Below, piece after piece: positions 48,488-60,832 of a DNA stretch of 64,000 nt (positions are counted from its first letter, which is position 1; the number at the start of each line of letters is the position of its first letter). Origin of the DNA: Diogma glabrata (Eukaryota > Arthropoda > Insecta > Diptera > Cylindrotomidae); the NCBI GenBank assembly GCA_963693315.1, contig OY856187.1:427351638-427415637 (forward strand), read 5' to 3'. Below the pieces are notes generated by a model. It searched no databases. It was not told where the DNA came from and worked only from the letters and a program-made list of their open reading frames with translations. A program made the position numbers and the translations under genes.

Positions 48488-49236
48488 TCATCAATAAAAT
48501 TGCTTCCTCTATAAAGTGTTTTAAAGAGGGTTTAAGGAGGAAAAATAAAATTTGGTGTTAGTGAAGTATAAAAATAATATTGCAGATTGAAAACAGAAAT
48601 TAACTTCTTAACTGGTGATTTAATTTTCATTTATATTTTAATTTATTAAATTGCAAATATTAGCGTTCAACTTAAAATTAAAATACAAATAGTAAACAAC
48701 GTTTAAAATGATTAATTTATTTATAAAATCTAAAAAATTCATAAAAATCTTGAATGAAACAATGAGCATTCATATGATTCAGTTATCAGTATTATCAACC
48801 ACTACAAAATTACAGTAACGCTACGATGCCTAATCTGTGATTCACGTTGATTGATCACAGGTAATAAAAAAGTTGAAATATCTTTTTTCACACGTCGCAG
48901 AAACGTTTTGCCTTATACGTCTTTTATATAGGTAAAATTTAAGAAATTAGTGTATAGCTTTCAATCGTATACAAGACCTATTCCAGATTAGACGATGGTA
49001 CAGCGTGCATGGCTAGTAACGCAGAGATCCCGAGTTCGATGCCCAGCTGGTGATTAAAAAAAATGTAAGTTTATGAAACCAAAATAAATTTTAAATATTA
49101 ATATTAATAGAAAATCATCACAGATACAACATCCTTGAAATAATTACAGAACCAAATGGAGAAAAAAGAAAAAATTAAAAAATCGGATAGTAAAAACATT
49201 TTTTTTTTCATTTCGTTTTTACCATAATCACTCTTA
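48488..49236. other. AT-rich spacer inside element C
   Basis: Sequence between the Helitron and the TTA-flanked TIR element. Apart from the tRNA-like stretch at 48986-49054 nothing is recognised. Confidence 0.5.
48986..49054 (+). repeat. tRNA-like sequence, possible SINE head
   Basis: Contains an A-box-like TGGTACAGCG (48996-49005) and a B-box-like GAGTTCGATGCC (49032-49043), about 27 nt apart. The T-stem is imperfect (CCGAG against CCCAG) and the spacing is short, so it is not a functional tRNA gene. An A-rich stretch follows. Confidence 0.4.
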
Positions 49237-50175
49237 CAGCCTGATTCTGAGTTAAGAGGTCTTAAACTATAATTGTTTTTGTTATGACAATTTTTTTAAG
49301 AGGAATCTTAATTGCGATTCTGTGAACGTTGTCATAAAAAACCTCATAATAACTCTACAAATATATTTTGGAGATCTTTCAAACGGCTATTTTTATAAAC
49401 AAAATTATTATAAAATGTCATATTTTCTTTGCAAATAATTTAAATACAAATTAAAATACCATATAAATTATTAATAAGAATTATGGTATATTATATAATA
49501 ATTTTTTATACAAATCAAGCTTATGTTTTAGAAATTTTTTAAGGTATTAATAATTTTTGTTTGTGAAAGAAAATATTCAACCCCCATTTTATTGAATATC
49601 AATCTTAAAATCAAAAATGTATTTTATTTTATAATATTTTATATACAATTAATATAAAATTATACCATATATTATTATTTATTTTGCAATAAATTTGTGA
49701 CAAAAGAATGATTGTTGTTCCTTAAAGTTTATATAAAATTTGCAAAATTTTCCTAAACAACATGAGACGTCAAAGTTTGATATTGTAAATATGAAATTTT
49801 CAATCGCCATTTTATTTAAAATCAATATCAATAATTATCGATATATATTTTGTTTTATAATTTTGATTCAAACTAAAATAAAATATAGATAATTACTATA
49901 AATTTTATAATAATTACATAAATAATTCATAATTAATATTTTATCCTTTATTAATATAATTTTTCATACAAGATTTCAAATAAAAAAATATGAAACTTTA
50001 AATTATGATGCTTAAGAGACCATGTTTGATGATCGTACGTTAAGAGGTTATTTTTTGACATCTCACAGTTGTGACTGCATACAGAATCGCATTTAAGAGG
50101 TTTTAGTCTTAGCTAAGAGAAAATTCTTTGCCATGACTATTTTTACATCTGTGAGGGTATTTCAGAATCAGCCTG
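49237..50175. mobile_element. TIR element with TTA target duplication, 939 bp
   Basis: The ends CAGCCTGATTCTGAGTTA and, reversed, CAGGCTGATTCTGAAATA form terminal inverted repeats that continue imperfectly (AAGAGGTCTTAAACTAT against AAGACTAAAACCTCTTAA). TTA flanks both ends (49234-49236 and 50176-50178). A 3 bp TTA duplication fits PIF/Harbinger-type elements. The interior is AT-rich and non-coding. Confidence 0.65.
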
Positions 50176-50453
50176 TTAAACTACCTTTATATAGGAAGAA
50201 AACAAATCTTTCTATTCTAAATAGAAGATAAAAGATAGAAGATAAGATAAAACGTCGTATAAACCTTTAGAGACATTGAATAATTACGTTCTCCTAGGTG
50301 ATTGCTGTATAGCTGGCGCCCTTTGAAACCGTATAAACCTTACATAAGTATTTTATAAAGGTTTACATCTTGAAAGGGGAATTTTTCGTTCCTGTGTAAT
50401 TTGGCTATATAAACCTTGATATAGTATCAATACAGGTGTTTGTGCTTATTGGG

Positions 50454-50610
50454 TAATCGGATCGCATTGGTTGGGCATGTTCTATCAGGTGGTTCATAAT
50501 CTGGAATGATTAAAAAATTTACGTCCATAGCCATACCCCAGGGCGTAGGCGATTGCGAGGCTACGCGACTACAATGGGACACGTAATAAACGACCTTAAA
50601 AAATTGGCTA
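50454..50610 (+). pseudogene. RTE-like LINE relic, C-terminal part
   Basis: Reads NRIALVGHVLSGGS, then IPQGVGDCEATRLQWDT in nearby frames, resembling the WLGHV...RRGRPxxRW tail of RTE-type proteins. Placed immediately after element C, it probably completes the relic at 44400-45579. Confidence 0.45.
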
Positions 50611-51366
50611 TCATGCTTGTTCTAAATTGAAATTTTTTGTCTGGAGTCGGGTTTCTTTTATCGCATACTTATACGCCTAATTCAATAATTCCCGTGTATG
50701 GCGTTGTCGAACACCAGCTGTTAACTGAAACTATATTTTAGCATACTTTTCCAAATTTCTTCATTTCCTAGATTGCCTTTCGACTTTTACCCTACAGTTT
50801 GAAACCGATACTAGTATTTTGAGTTTATACAGAATAACAAAATTTCAATGGCTGTTAAAAAATATGAACACAGATGAATGTTTTAGTTTCGGAACAATGA
50901 GGCTCGTTTCTTATTCAATATGTATTTGAATTTATGGAGTTCAAGGAAAAACAGGTTTTTTAATTCCTTCAAATTAAATTTTCCATGTTAAATTTTTAAG
51001 AGCACATTATTAATTTGCATAACCACAATTGGTTAGAAGTTGAAGACATGTTGATACCCGATGGTGTTTGATAAAGCAAGCTCCAAAATTTTCTCTGATT
51101 AGATGTGAATAATATAACATCAGTTAGGTTAAAAAGTCAGCAGTATAAAGTATATCCTTAAACTTTTTCTTTCATTGTAGGCTGCAGCTCATGGGTTATG
51201 TCACCTGTTGTTATGGCACTATATCTAGTGTGGACTTTTCTGTAAATAATTATTACGTTGTATATGTTTTCATTGTTAAAATGTAGTCCAGTGGTTTCCA
51301 AGAATATAGTCGTAATAAACCGGAGATCATTTAAGGTTGTAGTAAGTGTACATAGATCATGTTCAA
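50611..51366. other. Intergenic/intronic stretch, no gene recognised
   Basis: No domain, terminus or repeat identified. Confidence 0.5.
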
Positions 51367-51606
51367 CACTAAAAAAAACTAAGTAAATTTTACAAATTGT
51401 TTATAAATATACAACTCCCAAATTTTTTATGTTAGTTTACCAAAAATATTGTACATTACAAAAAACATTATTTGAAAAAACCAAAAATTTATTTGATTTA
51501 CAAATTATTTTTGGATTTGAAGGACAAAAATTGTAGTTTTATCAAAAAGTTTGTGTGTTGCATATTTATAAAAATTTTGTAAAAGCGACTTTTGTTTTTT
51601 TGAGTG
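51367..51606. mobile_element. Short Tc1-type MITE, 240 bp
   Basis: The ends CACTAAAAAAAACTAAG and, inverted, CACTCAAAAAAACAAAAG belong to the same family as 9782-10179 and the left end at 11349. Inner inverted stretches include TATAAATATACAACTCCC against TTATAAATATGCAACAC. No target duplication is clear. Confidence 0.65.
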
Positions 51607-51663
51607 AAGAACGTATAGAGAATGGGAGAATTTGTCGTCACATACAACTTTTTTTAATGCGTA

Positions 51664-52260
51664 CCCAAGCAGAAATTTGTCAGAGTTCAAATAGGGTTCT
51701 GATCAAGTTCGACTTAGTACGGATCAGGCATTCGTAGGGCAGCCTGATTGGGCCCCGATTTAGCGTATCGTTTTTGTTGTGACACATTAAAAATAAAACT
51801 TAAAATTGGTAGATTTTACTATGAAATCTACCTAAAACGATTGGGCCCTGATCATGAGCGTAACACTTTTTCCCTACAAGGTCCTGATTGGGATAGCCGA
51901 ATATACATGTATATATTAAATAAATAAATTGTGTACAATAAATTAAATATAGTTAACTAACTAAACCATAGATGAAACTATTTTAACCATATAATTTTAA
52001 AATGGATAATACTCTAGTGAATTTTCACCAAATGAAATTTTTTCAAATGACAAAAGGCTTGGATCAGGTTAAATAAGGCAGGCTCTAATTAAAAATCATA
52101 TATATTTCCTGATAGGGACCTGTTACGATTAAATAGGACAGACCCTGGTAAGGTATTTCGTATCAGTCGCTGATCAGATTGCCCAACTAAAGGCCAAATA
52201 CGAAAAACCAAATCAGGGTCAGATATATTAAAATAAGTTTAAGCCCAAACTGTGAAAACT
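51664..52260 (-). mobile_element. CCCA element B (GATCAGG/GGGCCTGATC-type repeats)
   Basis: Begins CCCAAGCAGAAATTTGTCAG, close to the A1 terminus CCCAAGTAGGTTTTGCCAG. Degenerate motifs TGATTGGGCC, GATCAGG and CCTGATAGGGACCTG recur on both sides of an AT-rich core. The core holds GGATAATACTCTAGTGAATT, the same core string as A1-A3. No convincing right terminus was found, so the end coordinate is approximate. Confidence 0.5.
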
Positions 52261-53555
52261 TAAATTTAGCAAAATGGAGGATACGAAAGTAATGTACCTT
52301 CAAACAAATATCCGATACATGGTTTCTGTTGAAATACTGAGAAATTGGAAATTTTGCATAAAAATATGCAATTTCCATAATAATAACATAAATAATCCGT
52401 ATATAAAAACATTTTAACAACATAACACATATATTAACTACTGAAAAAAATCGATTAATATCCCAATAAAAATATATAGATTTCTAATTAAAATAAGCGG
52501 CCTATCACATAAATAACATAATCCCAACAACTACTTAATGCTTACAATAATTATTCTATTTTACTTAAATTATGGTTGATCTTATAACATAAACCAAGCT
52601 GCCGCAAAAGCATGTAAATTCGTTCTAAATTTTGCACTAAAGATCATATTTTAAAAAATGTAAACAACGTTTTACAAAGTTCAAGAGCACCGACTTCTTC
52701 ACTGTAGACAAGAGCGAAAACAAGAATAAGCATAAAAACTTGTTTTCTTTTAAATATTATTAATCTTAGATAATTTTTTTTGTTTAGAGATTAAACGACA
52801 TTTAGAACTAAAAATCATATTATATTGCAATTTGATATTTTTTCTTTAATATCGAAAATGAACCAGAAATGTTTTCATTTTAACGCTTCGATCAGTTTTC
52901 ATTTTTCTTACCTACCTAATCAAAATATAATTTGACACCATTTAATGTAATGAATGAGTAATATTTATTTTTACGATCCTTTTTTGATTCTGATTTTCTT
53001 ACTTGAGTATAGACATAAAAGATTTGACAGCAATGTAAGAAGACGGCTGTATTTACAGTTTGGTCGATCATGTTATACAAACAGTCATTCGTTTGCAGTA
53101 ATTGATCAGTTTGCGGATAATATATTATTATTAATTCAATTGACACATTTTTAGTTATTTGTTTACCTTTTTCTATTTGTAAAAGAAATTATGATGTCCT
53201 TTTTTCGAAATCTAACGGTATTTCAATTTTATTTTTAATATGATTTTGTCATGTCTTGTGCTATATGATACTGTCATAAAATTAATTTGTAATTTTTCCC
53301 CTAATTGTAGAACAGTAGAAAAATAGTTCAAATATTGGTTGAAAGTTCAGAAATACTCTTTAGGGTGTGAATTTTCCATTTTATTGACAATTTTGTGGTT
53401 GATTTGAGATTGGTTTTAGGGTTGTTTAAAGGGCGAAGTGATAATTAGCACCAGATAATTGAAATCGAAAAAGCTGAGATTGTCAGAGCGAAAGCGGTAA
53501 AGGCAATCGAATATGTCAATTTCTGACAAAAGTTTTTACAGTGCCATCAATTTTT
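52261..53555. other. Intergenic/intronic stretch, no gene recognised
   Basis: AT-rich with short overlapping frames on both strands. No recognisable protein, repeat or element boundary. Confidence 0.55.
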
Positions 53556-53861
53556 TAAATTCTGGTACTAAATCTTCTATCCCCCTAAGGAAAGGGGGAC
53601 CCTGTAAGGAAAGCCACATTGTTCGCGGAACGCTTTGCTTCAAATTCGACAGTTTTGGAAACTCCTAAAGAAATACCCTAAATAAAGTCTTCAGGAGTTA
53701 ATACGAAACAACTGTATTTCAAACCTATAGATCCATGATATTTTTCATTCGTGCTGGAAGTTGGTCAATGTCCAACCTGTTTCAAAAAAAAGGAACGAAA
53801 TGTGATATTTCAAATTATAGACCAATAGCCTTACGCCTAGTCCTATATAATAGTACATTAT

Positions 53862-53952
53862 TTAATTAGGAGCTAAAGTGATACTTTTTGTGTTGAGTCT
53901 ATAATTTACAATTATAGACGATACACAAAAAGTCACTTTAGCTCCGAATTAA
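53862..53952. repeat. Imperfect hairpin, ~43 bp arms
   Basis: The left arm TTAATTAGGAGCTAAAGTGA and onwards pairs with TCACTTTAGCTCCGAATTAA, continuing through CTTTTTGTG/CACAAAAAG and GTCTATAAT/ATTATAGAC, with a 4-6 nt loop near 53906. It lies in the DNA that splits the LINE relic. It could be a tiny foldback MITE or a hairpin RNA source. Confidence 0.7.
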
Positions 53953-54099
53953 ATACACTATTTTTAGGGCAAACGTTTAAATTTTTTATAAATATGAAAT
54001 TAATACATCAAAACTTTTATTAATATGAATTTTTATCGTCATCCAAAAAAGAAAAAAAAAACATTTAAATTTGTATGAATAAATTTTTTTTATCAAAGC

Positions 54100-54330
54100 A
54101 TCCTTTTCAAAATTTCATAATCCAATTGAAATATGTAGTTGTTATTTTGTTGTCATAGTTATACAATAATTCAAAACTTCATTATCCAATGAAACTGTTT
54201 GTTATGTTTTGTTGTCATAGTAACATACAATAATTCAAAATATCATAATCAATCAATCAATCAATATGAAAAGAATTTACTAATTTTTGTTGTCATAGTT
54301 ATATGCAATTTGTTTGAAAAAAAAAAAAAA
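54100..54330. repeat. ~80 bp tandem repeat, three units
   Basis: Each unit carries ATTTTGTTGTCATAGTTATA (or a close variant), AATAATTCAAAA and TTCATAATC/ATTATCCAATGAAA. Units are at about 54110, 54190 and 54260, with a short (AATC)n run in the last. Part of the insertion into the LINE relic. Confidence 0.65.
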
Positions 54331-55140
54331 ACAAAATAACAAATGCTACTTTACAGCCGCCGTAGTATAAAATAAAATTGGCGTTACTTTTGCAGCCGCA
54401 GTCAAAAAATTAAGACTTTAACTAACTCCCTAGCGACAGTAAAGTTAAACTTTACAGTCGTTTGTCGAAAAAATATATTAGCACTATATTGATTTACATG
54501 TATCCAAACTTTTGGAAGACAACCATTTAATATCTGACAGCCAATACGGCTTTAGGAACAAAGTTAATCGTTTGTTCCGTTCTATTGAACTATGTATAGG
54601 CATAAAGCAAACTAAAGATGGTGAAACGTACGTTAACGCATTAGACATCTCAAAAGCATTCTATGAAATCTGGCATGTCAACTTGATCAACAAGCTCGTT
54701 GCGTACGATTTTCATCCCGCAATCGTGAAGTTTATTCAAAATTATCCGTCTAACCGATACATTTTGGTATATATAAAAGGGTTTTTTTCTGAGTATAAAT
54801 TAATTAACGATGGTGCAGTCTAAGACTCAGTTTTATCCCACTCTATTTTTAATTTATTCACCAGAAAATCACTAGTAATTCGATAAATAGTTTTGAAGAT
54901 GATACTAAACTGCACAAGTCATTCGTTCCAATATTTTCAGAGGGTAAAATGCATGAACAAATAAATACCGCCCAGAGAGGACGCTGCCATAATTGTAAAC
55001 GAGAACCTAGAACAAATCGCCGATAGGGGTGACCAAAATTTGGTCAATTTGAACACCACCAAAACGAAGCTGTTGATTGTTTTCAGATTAAAAACCGACT
55101 GCCGAGAAACATTTGTTAAACTAACCTGCATTCTTTAATC

Positions 55141-56012
55141 AATATTAGCTTCTGTGAACTATCTGTTTTTTAAGGAATGAAGAACCAAACAATAAATTCT
55201 ATATCACATAATAAAATATGACATAGGCTTAGTCTTAGAGTATATATAAATAAATAAAGACAAAACTTAAATACATAAATATATGAAAGAGACGAACAAA
55301 ATCGTGAAATTTCGAATTCAACTTCTCTTTTCTCCATTTTGATTTGTTTTTCAATGTTACTATTTACTACCAAAAACGTTTTCATTAAATTATTAATTAG
55401 AAATTTAAAGTGTCAAAAAATAATTAATGTTATTTAATTTTCTTATAAAATGAATGACAATAATAACGAGAGAAATTTAAATATAATAATATAATACTAT
55501 ACGAAATAACTATAAGAACGAAATGAAGAAATACATATTTAAGTTATGTAATTATTCTCAAAGTATATTATGAAAATTTGTTGACTTACAATTCTTTATT
55601 TATTGATAAATTTCGACTTTGATTACAGACAAATTTATTTTTCATTTATAAAATCTCAAAAAACTTTGGTTGGCTATAACAAAATCCAAAATATCAATGT
55701 TCTGTAAATTTTATGAACAGAAACGCAGGGCGGGAGAAACTATTATTTTTTGTGGTAGGGTTTCTTTTGTAGATTTAAAAAAACACGCAATTTTTGTACA
55801 AATTTAAATAAAATGAAAAGGTGATGACTATGTGAAGTAATTCCATTTTTTAGTGATGTGCTTACATACTAAAAATTGGTTATGGTTATCGGTTGGAAAT
55901 AGATCCTATTTCATAATAAGATGGAGGCAATAAAAATTAAAAGAGACGTAAAATTCAAATTTGTGTAATATTGTTAATATTTTCTTCGGAGTGTGTTGAA
56001 GAATTATACATT
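55141..56012. other. Intergenic/intronic stretch, no gene recognised
   Basis: AT-rich, with no recognisable domain or repeat. Confidence 0.55.
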
Positions 56013-56321
56013 ATAAAATATTTGCCGAATTTGTATATTACACCAACAATTATTCTTCACTTTAATAAAAAACTAAAACTTCAAATTAAATTTTTAAACT
56101 TTTTATTTTGCTCTCTTGTACTACCGGTTTCAATTTTCTAAAGATCATCTACTGGTACTATATAGCAATCCGATTGCCTATAGGTGCTCTTTAGAATATT
56201 GAAACAGCCAATACAAGAGAATAATTAAAAGTAAAAAGTTTTAAAATTTAATTTCTATAGTTTTAGTTTTTTAGTGAAGAATAATTGTTGGTGAAATATG
56301 CAAATTCGACAAATATTTTAT
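56013..56321. repeat. Foldback element, ~110 bp arms
   Basis: The outer AAAATATTTGCCGAATTTG (56015) pairs with CAAATTCGACAAATATTTT (56301). Arms continue inward through CACCAACAATTATTCTTCAC and its complement to TCTCTTGTA/TACAAGAGA. The loop of about 80 bp has further short inverted motifs. No coding content. Confidence 0.8.
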
Positions 56322-56394
56322 GGAAAATTTGTTGAAAAAAAACTTATATTAATTGTTAAAGTTTTTATAATAAATAAATTTCCCTCCATTTAGA

Positions 56395-57410
56395 CTAAAT
56401 GGAGAGCATTTCTATTGGCTGGAAAATAACAGGTCGGTTGATACTAATACTGAATTCCAATTGAATGCTAAATAGTCTCCTAATTCTAAATGCTGCTAAA
56501 TTGAAAAATTGTTTTTATCAATAACAACTACATACGTTAACTACATACAACATTTGCATTCTAAATATGTGTAGAATTGTGTCAACTGTCAGTAAAACAT
56601 ATCCATTCTTGTTTGATAGCTCTAAAAAAAATCTATATTTAAAAACGATTTTTCAATTTAGCATGATTTAGAATTTGTAGAGCATTTAATTGGAATCCAG
56701 TCTAAATGTCGTTTTTGACAAAAATTATAACTATCGAAAACACGCATTTAGAGAAACAGGAGAGGTTTTCTAAAAAGTGTTGTGGACTAAAAGAAAAAGA
56801 TGGGTTGCAAAATATCAAGTAGGTATATTAAATATTAAATGTCGTTTATTCTCAGAAGTTATAATTATTAAAAAGAAGCATTTAGAGTTAATGAAGATGT
56901 GTAGAACCCTATAATAAATTAATATATTATCTGTGTGTGTACGTAAACAGAGATCGAGAGAAACGATTAAGAATCAGCTGTTTTAATTTATTTTTTGTAA
57001 TATTAATTAACCGTTTGTTATTGTTATATTTTGTTCAAGTAAATTTCAATTTTAATCTTTATATCGAATTCATAACAATCGGTCCTACAATTATATAAAT
57101 TTGTACGCGATTATAATAATAAAGTTGTGCTTTCAACTGTTATAATAATAAATTGTTGTATTTAAAATAATTGTGTCTAAATATAAACTTTAATATGTTG
57201 TTTTTACAAACAGTGTCTTTAACTATAAATTATACATGTAGGTAATCAATATTAAATAGTGACACTAACAATTAATTTATTAAACACAATAGATGTTTTC
57301 TAAAAAGTTTTCTGGACTAATAGGAACAATTGGGTTGGAAAATAATGCCTCATTTTGATTAAATGTCGCTTTTCACATAAGTTGTAATTATTGATAATAA
57401 ATATTTATAC
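56395..57410. repeat. Diverged direct and inverted repeats (AAATGTCGTTT units)
   Basis: A ~135 bp unit with TAAATGTCGTTTTT, GCATTTAGAG, TTTTCTAAAAAGT, GGACTAA and GGGTTG starts near 56700 and 56836 and again, partly, at 57293-57410. An inverted pair (CCAATTGAATGCTAAATAG near 56458; AGCATTTAATTGGAATCC near 56682) flanks the first unit. Possibly the subterminal arrays of one decayed element. Confidence 0.45.
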
Positions 57411-57724
57411 ATATAAACATTTATAAGAAACTATTCTCATAATTGGAAATGTTTTGGAACAGATTACATCCACAAGTTTTGGTACAAAAAATCTACAACA
57501 ACACACCCATACTTTACAGTCCAAATTAATAAAGTTATACAAGCCACTTCTTTGACCAAAATTTCTGACAGATGCCCAAACATTTATCAAACCCAAATGT
57601 ACTGAAACGGAAAATCTGGCCAACTTTATTCCCATAATTTGTTTACCAACGTTATTTAAAACTATTTCAGCTGCGTTATGTGTAAAGAAAAGATCCTGTG
57701 TCCTAAAATGATGTCCCAAAAGAT

Positions 57725-58548
57725 CCTAAAAGATTATGTGTGAAGAAAAGAAAACCATCTTATTACAAACAACATACTTCCAGAAGAACAAAAAGGACGT
57801 CGATAATTTTGTCAAGGATGCAAAGAACAATTGATAATAGATTCAGTAATAATGAAGCAAACAGAAATACAAAAAAGAAATCTTCATATTACTTATACCA
57901 ATTATAGAAAAAACTTTTGATTCGGTGCCACATAGTTGGCTAACTAAAATATTAAAAATTTATAAAATTAATCCCACTGTATTACACTTTCTATTTATTA
58001 TCATGGCCACATGGAGAACTAAAATTCATTAAAAAGACAAATTCAGAAGAAATAGAAACAGAAAAATTGAAATCAATAAAGGTATTTTCCAAGGAGATTT
58101 GTTAAGTGCACTTTGGTTTTGTATTTGCTTAAATCCACTATCTAATGCCTTAAAAAGAACAAAATATGGCTTTGAAATTAAAGATCAAAAGGTAGTTCCG
58201 ACCAAATTAATCATTTGATGTATATGGATGATATTAAAATATATGCACCTAATCAATCTCAAATGAAATTACTTTTAAGATTAATTGTAGAATTTTCAAC
58301 AGACATAAACATGGAATTTGGTATTATAAGTAAATGTAAAACAATTATTATTGAAAAAGGAAAATGGAAAGATCAAATTGAACCAGAAATGCCTAATTAT
58401 GAAATACTGGAAAACATAAAGCGAAATGAAACCTACAAATATTTGGGTTTCAACAAAACACAAGAAAATCTAAAATCTAGCCTAAATTCAAAACACATAG
58501 CGACGGCTACAGTTCATTTACGTGTAACTACATTTTATAAAAATTGAA
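57725..58548 (+). pseudogene. R4/Dong-like LINE relic (R2 superfamily)
   Basis: Frames in order: NNILPEEQKGRR (57765), an LIIDSVIMKQ remnant, TFDSVPHSWLTKILKIYKIN (57900, motif A region), INKGIFQGDLLSALWFCICL with NPLSNALKRTKYGFEIKDQK (motif B), then the open frame 58215-58547 with MYMDDIKIYAPNQSQ (YMDD motif C), FSTDINMEFG, CKTIIIEKGK and ETYKYLGFNKTQ. The GDSLSxLWFCLxLNPLS plus YMDD combination is typical of R4/Dong-type elements with a restriction-like endonuclease, here absent. Stops and shifts; the end is truncated inside a foldback. Confidence 0.72.
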
Positions 58549-58755
58549 CAGAAGCTCACAAAACGATTTATTGCGATTCTAAACAAGCTTTAAAAAAAAA
58601 AATTACTATCAATAAATAAAAACAAAATAGATTTTTTAAGTTTTTGATAAAAATTTTTTATTTTCAAGCTTGCTTAGAATCACAATAAATCATTTTCTGA
58701 GCTTCTGTTAATTTTTTATAAAATGTAGTTACACTTAAATGAACTGTAGCCGTCG
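58501..58755. repeat. Foldback, ~95 bp arms, at the 3' edge of the R4-like relic
   Basis: CGACGGCTACAGTTCATTTA at 58501 is inverted at 58755. Complementarity runs through TGTAACTACATTTTATAAAA and GATTTATTG to AAGCTT, with an AT-rich loop of about 70 bp. Its left arm overlaps the last codons of the LINE frame, so part of the LINE end has been duplicated in inverted orientation. Confidence 0.8.
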
Positions 58756-59249
58756 ATAATTTAAGCAATTAACACATATGCCATACCTTTACTTTCGTTC
58801 AAATTTGGTCACATACTGATCTTGAAAACATCATCAATAACACTAGCAGATAAAAACTACACACCACTAAACTTGAGTCAACCAGATCAAGCTTTAGCAA
58901 TACCTACCTCAAATTAACTCCGATGAACAAAAAATTGAAAAATGTATGAACAGAAAAAACTTCACGACAAATATCCTTACTTGATTAACAATGAACATAT
59001 AAGTAAAACACATTCTTATAAATTGTCTTATAAAGAAAAATACAATATCAAGCATAAGAAAAGTTTTTTTTCTATTTTTTGCAGCACTTGAAAGTGAAAA
59101 ACGCGATTTCAGCTCAAAAAATCGAGTTTAATTTGTTATTAAAAGAAGTAATGTTCAAATTTTCAAAGGATCGGTTCAGTAGATTTTGAGTTCTAATGTT
59201 CACGAACTTCAAAAATGACGTTTTCGGGAAAATGGGGTCAAACGGCAAC
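58756..59249. other. Intergenic/intronic stretch, no gene recognised
   Basis: Nothing identified. Confidence 0.5.

Positions 59250-60832
<1,583 letters not shown>

Larger units (their letters stand above)
45580..50453 (-). mobile_element. CCCA element C (TATAAGG-type subterminal repeats), inflated by insertions
   Basis: The terminus CCCATGTAACTAGCTGTGCA at 45580 resembles the right terminus of A1-A3 (CCCATACAAGGTTGTACA). The other end, reversed from 50453, is CCCAATAAGCACAAACACC, like the left terminus. The subterminal regions (45600-46030 and 50190-50450) carry many degenerate CCTATATAAGG and CGTATAAACCTT motifs in place of the ACTGGCC motifs of A1-A3. Inside are a Helitron, a tRNA-like sequence and a TTA-flanked TIR element. 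RTE-like coding appears on both outer sides, consistent with insertion into that LINE. Confidence 0.5.
53556..55140 (+). pseudogene. Jockey-like LINE relic (second family), interrupted
   Basis: 53556-53840 has broken frames around the start of the RT (SWKLVNVQPVSKK, then a remnant of SNYRPIAL). After ~650 bp of unrelated DNA, coding resumes at about 54495 with LLEDNHLISDSQYGFRNKVN, motif A (VNALDISKAFYEIWH), a damaged motif B and motif C read as INSFEDDTKLHKS (FADD changed to FEDD), then LVNLNTTKTKLLIV. Numerous stops and shifts. It differs from the LINEs at 43125 and 60833 in sequence and is older. Confidence 0.72.

Noticed and set aside
57405..57719. A 104-codon minus-strand frame with several Cys residues
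   Set aside because: No family recognised, and it lies antisense to and just before LINE coding sequence; probably chance or the reverse of decayed LINE DNA.
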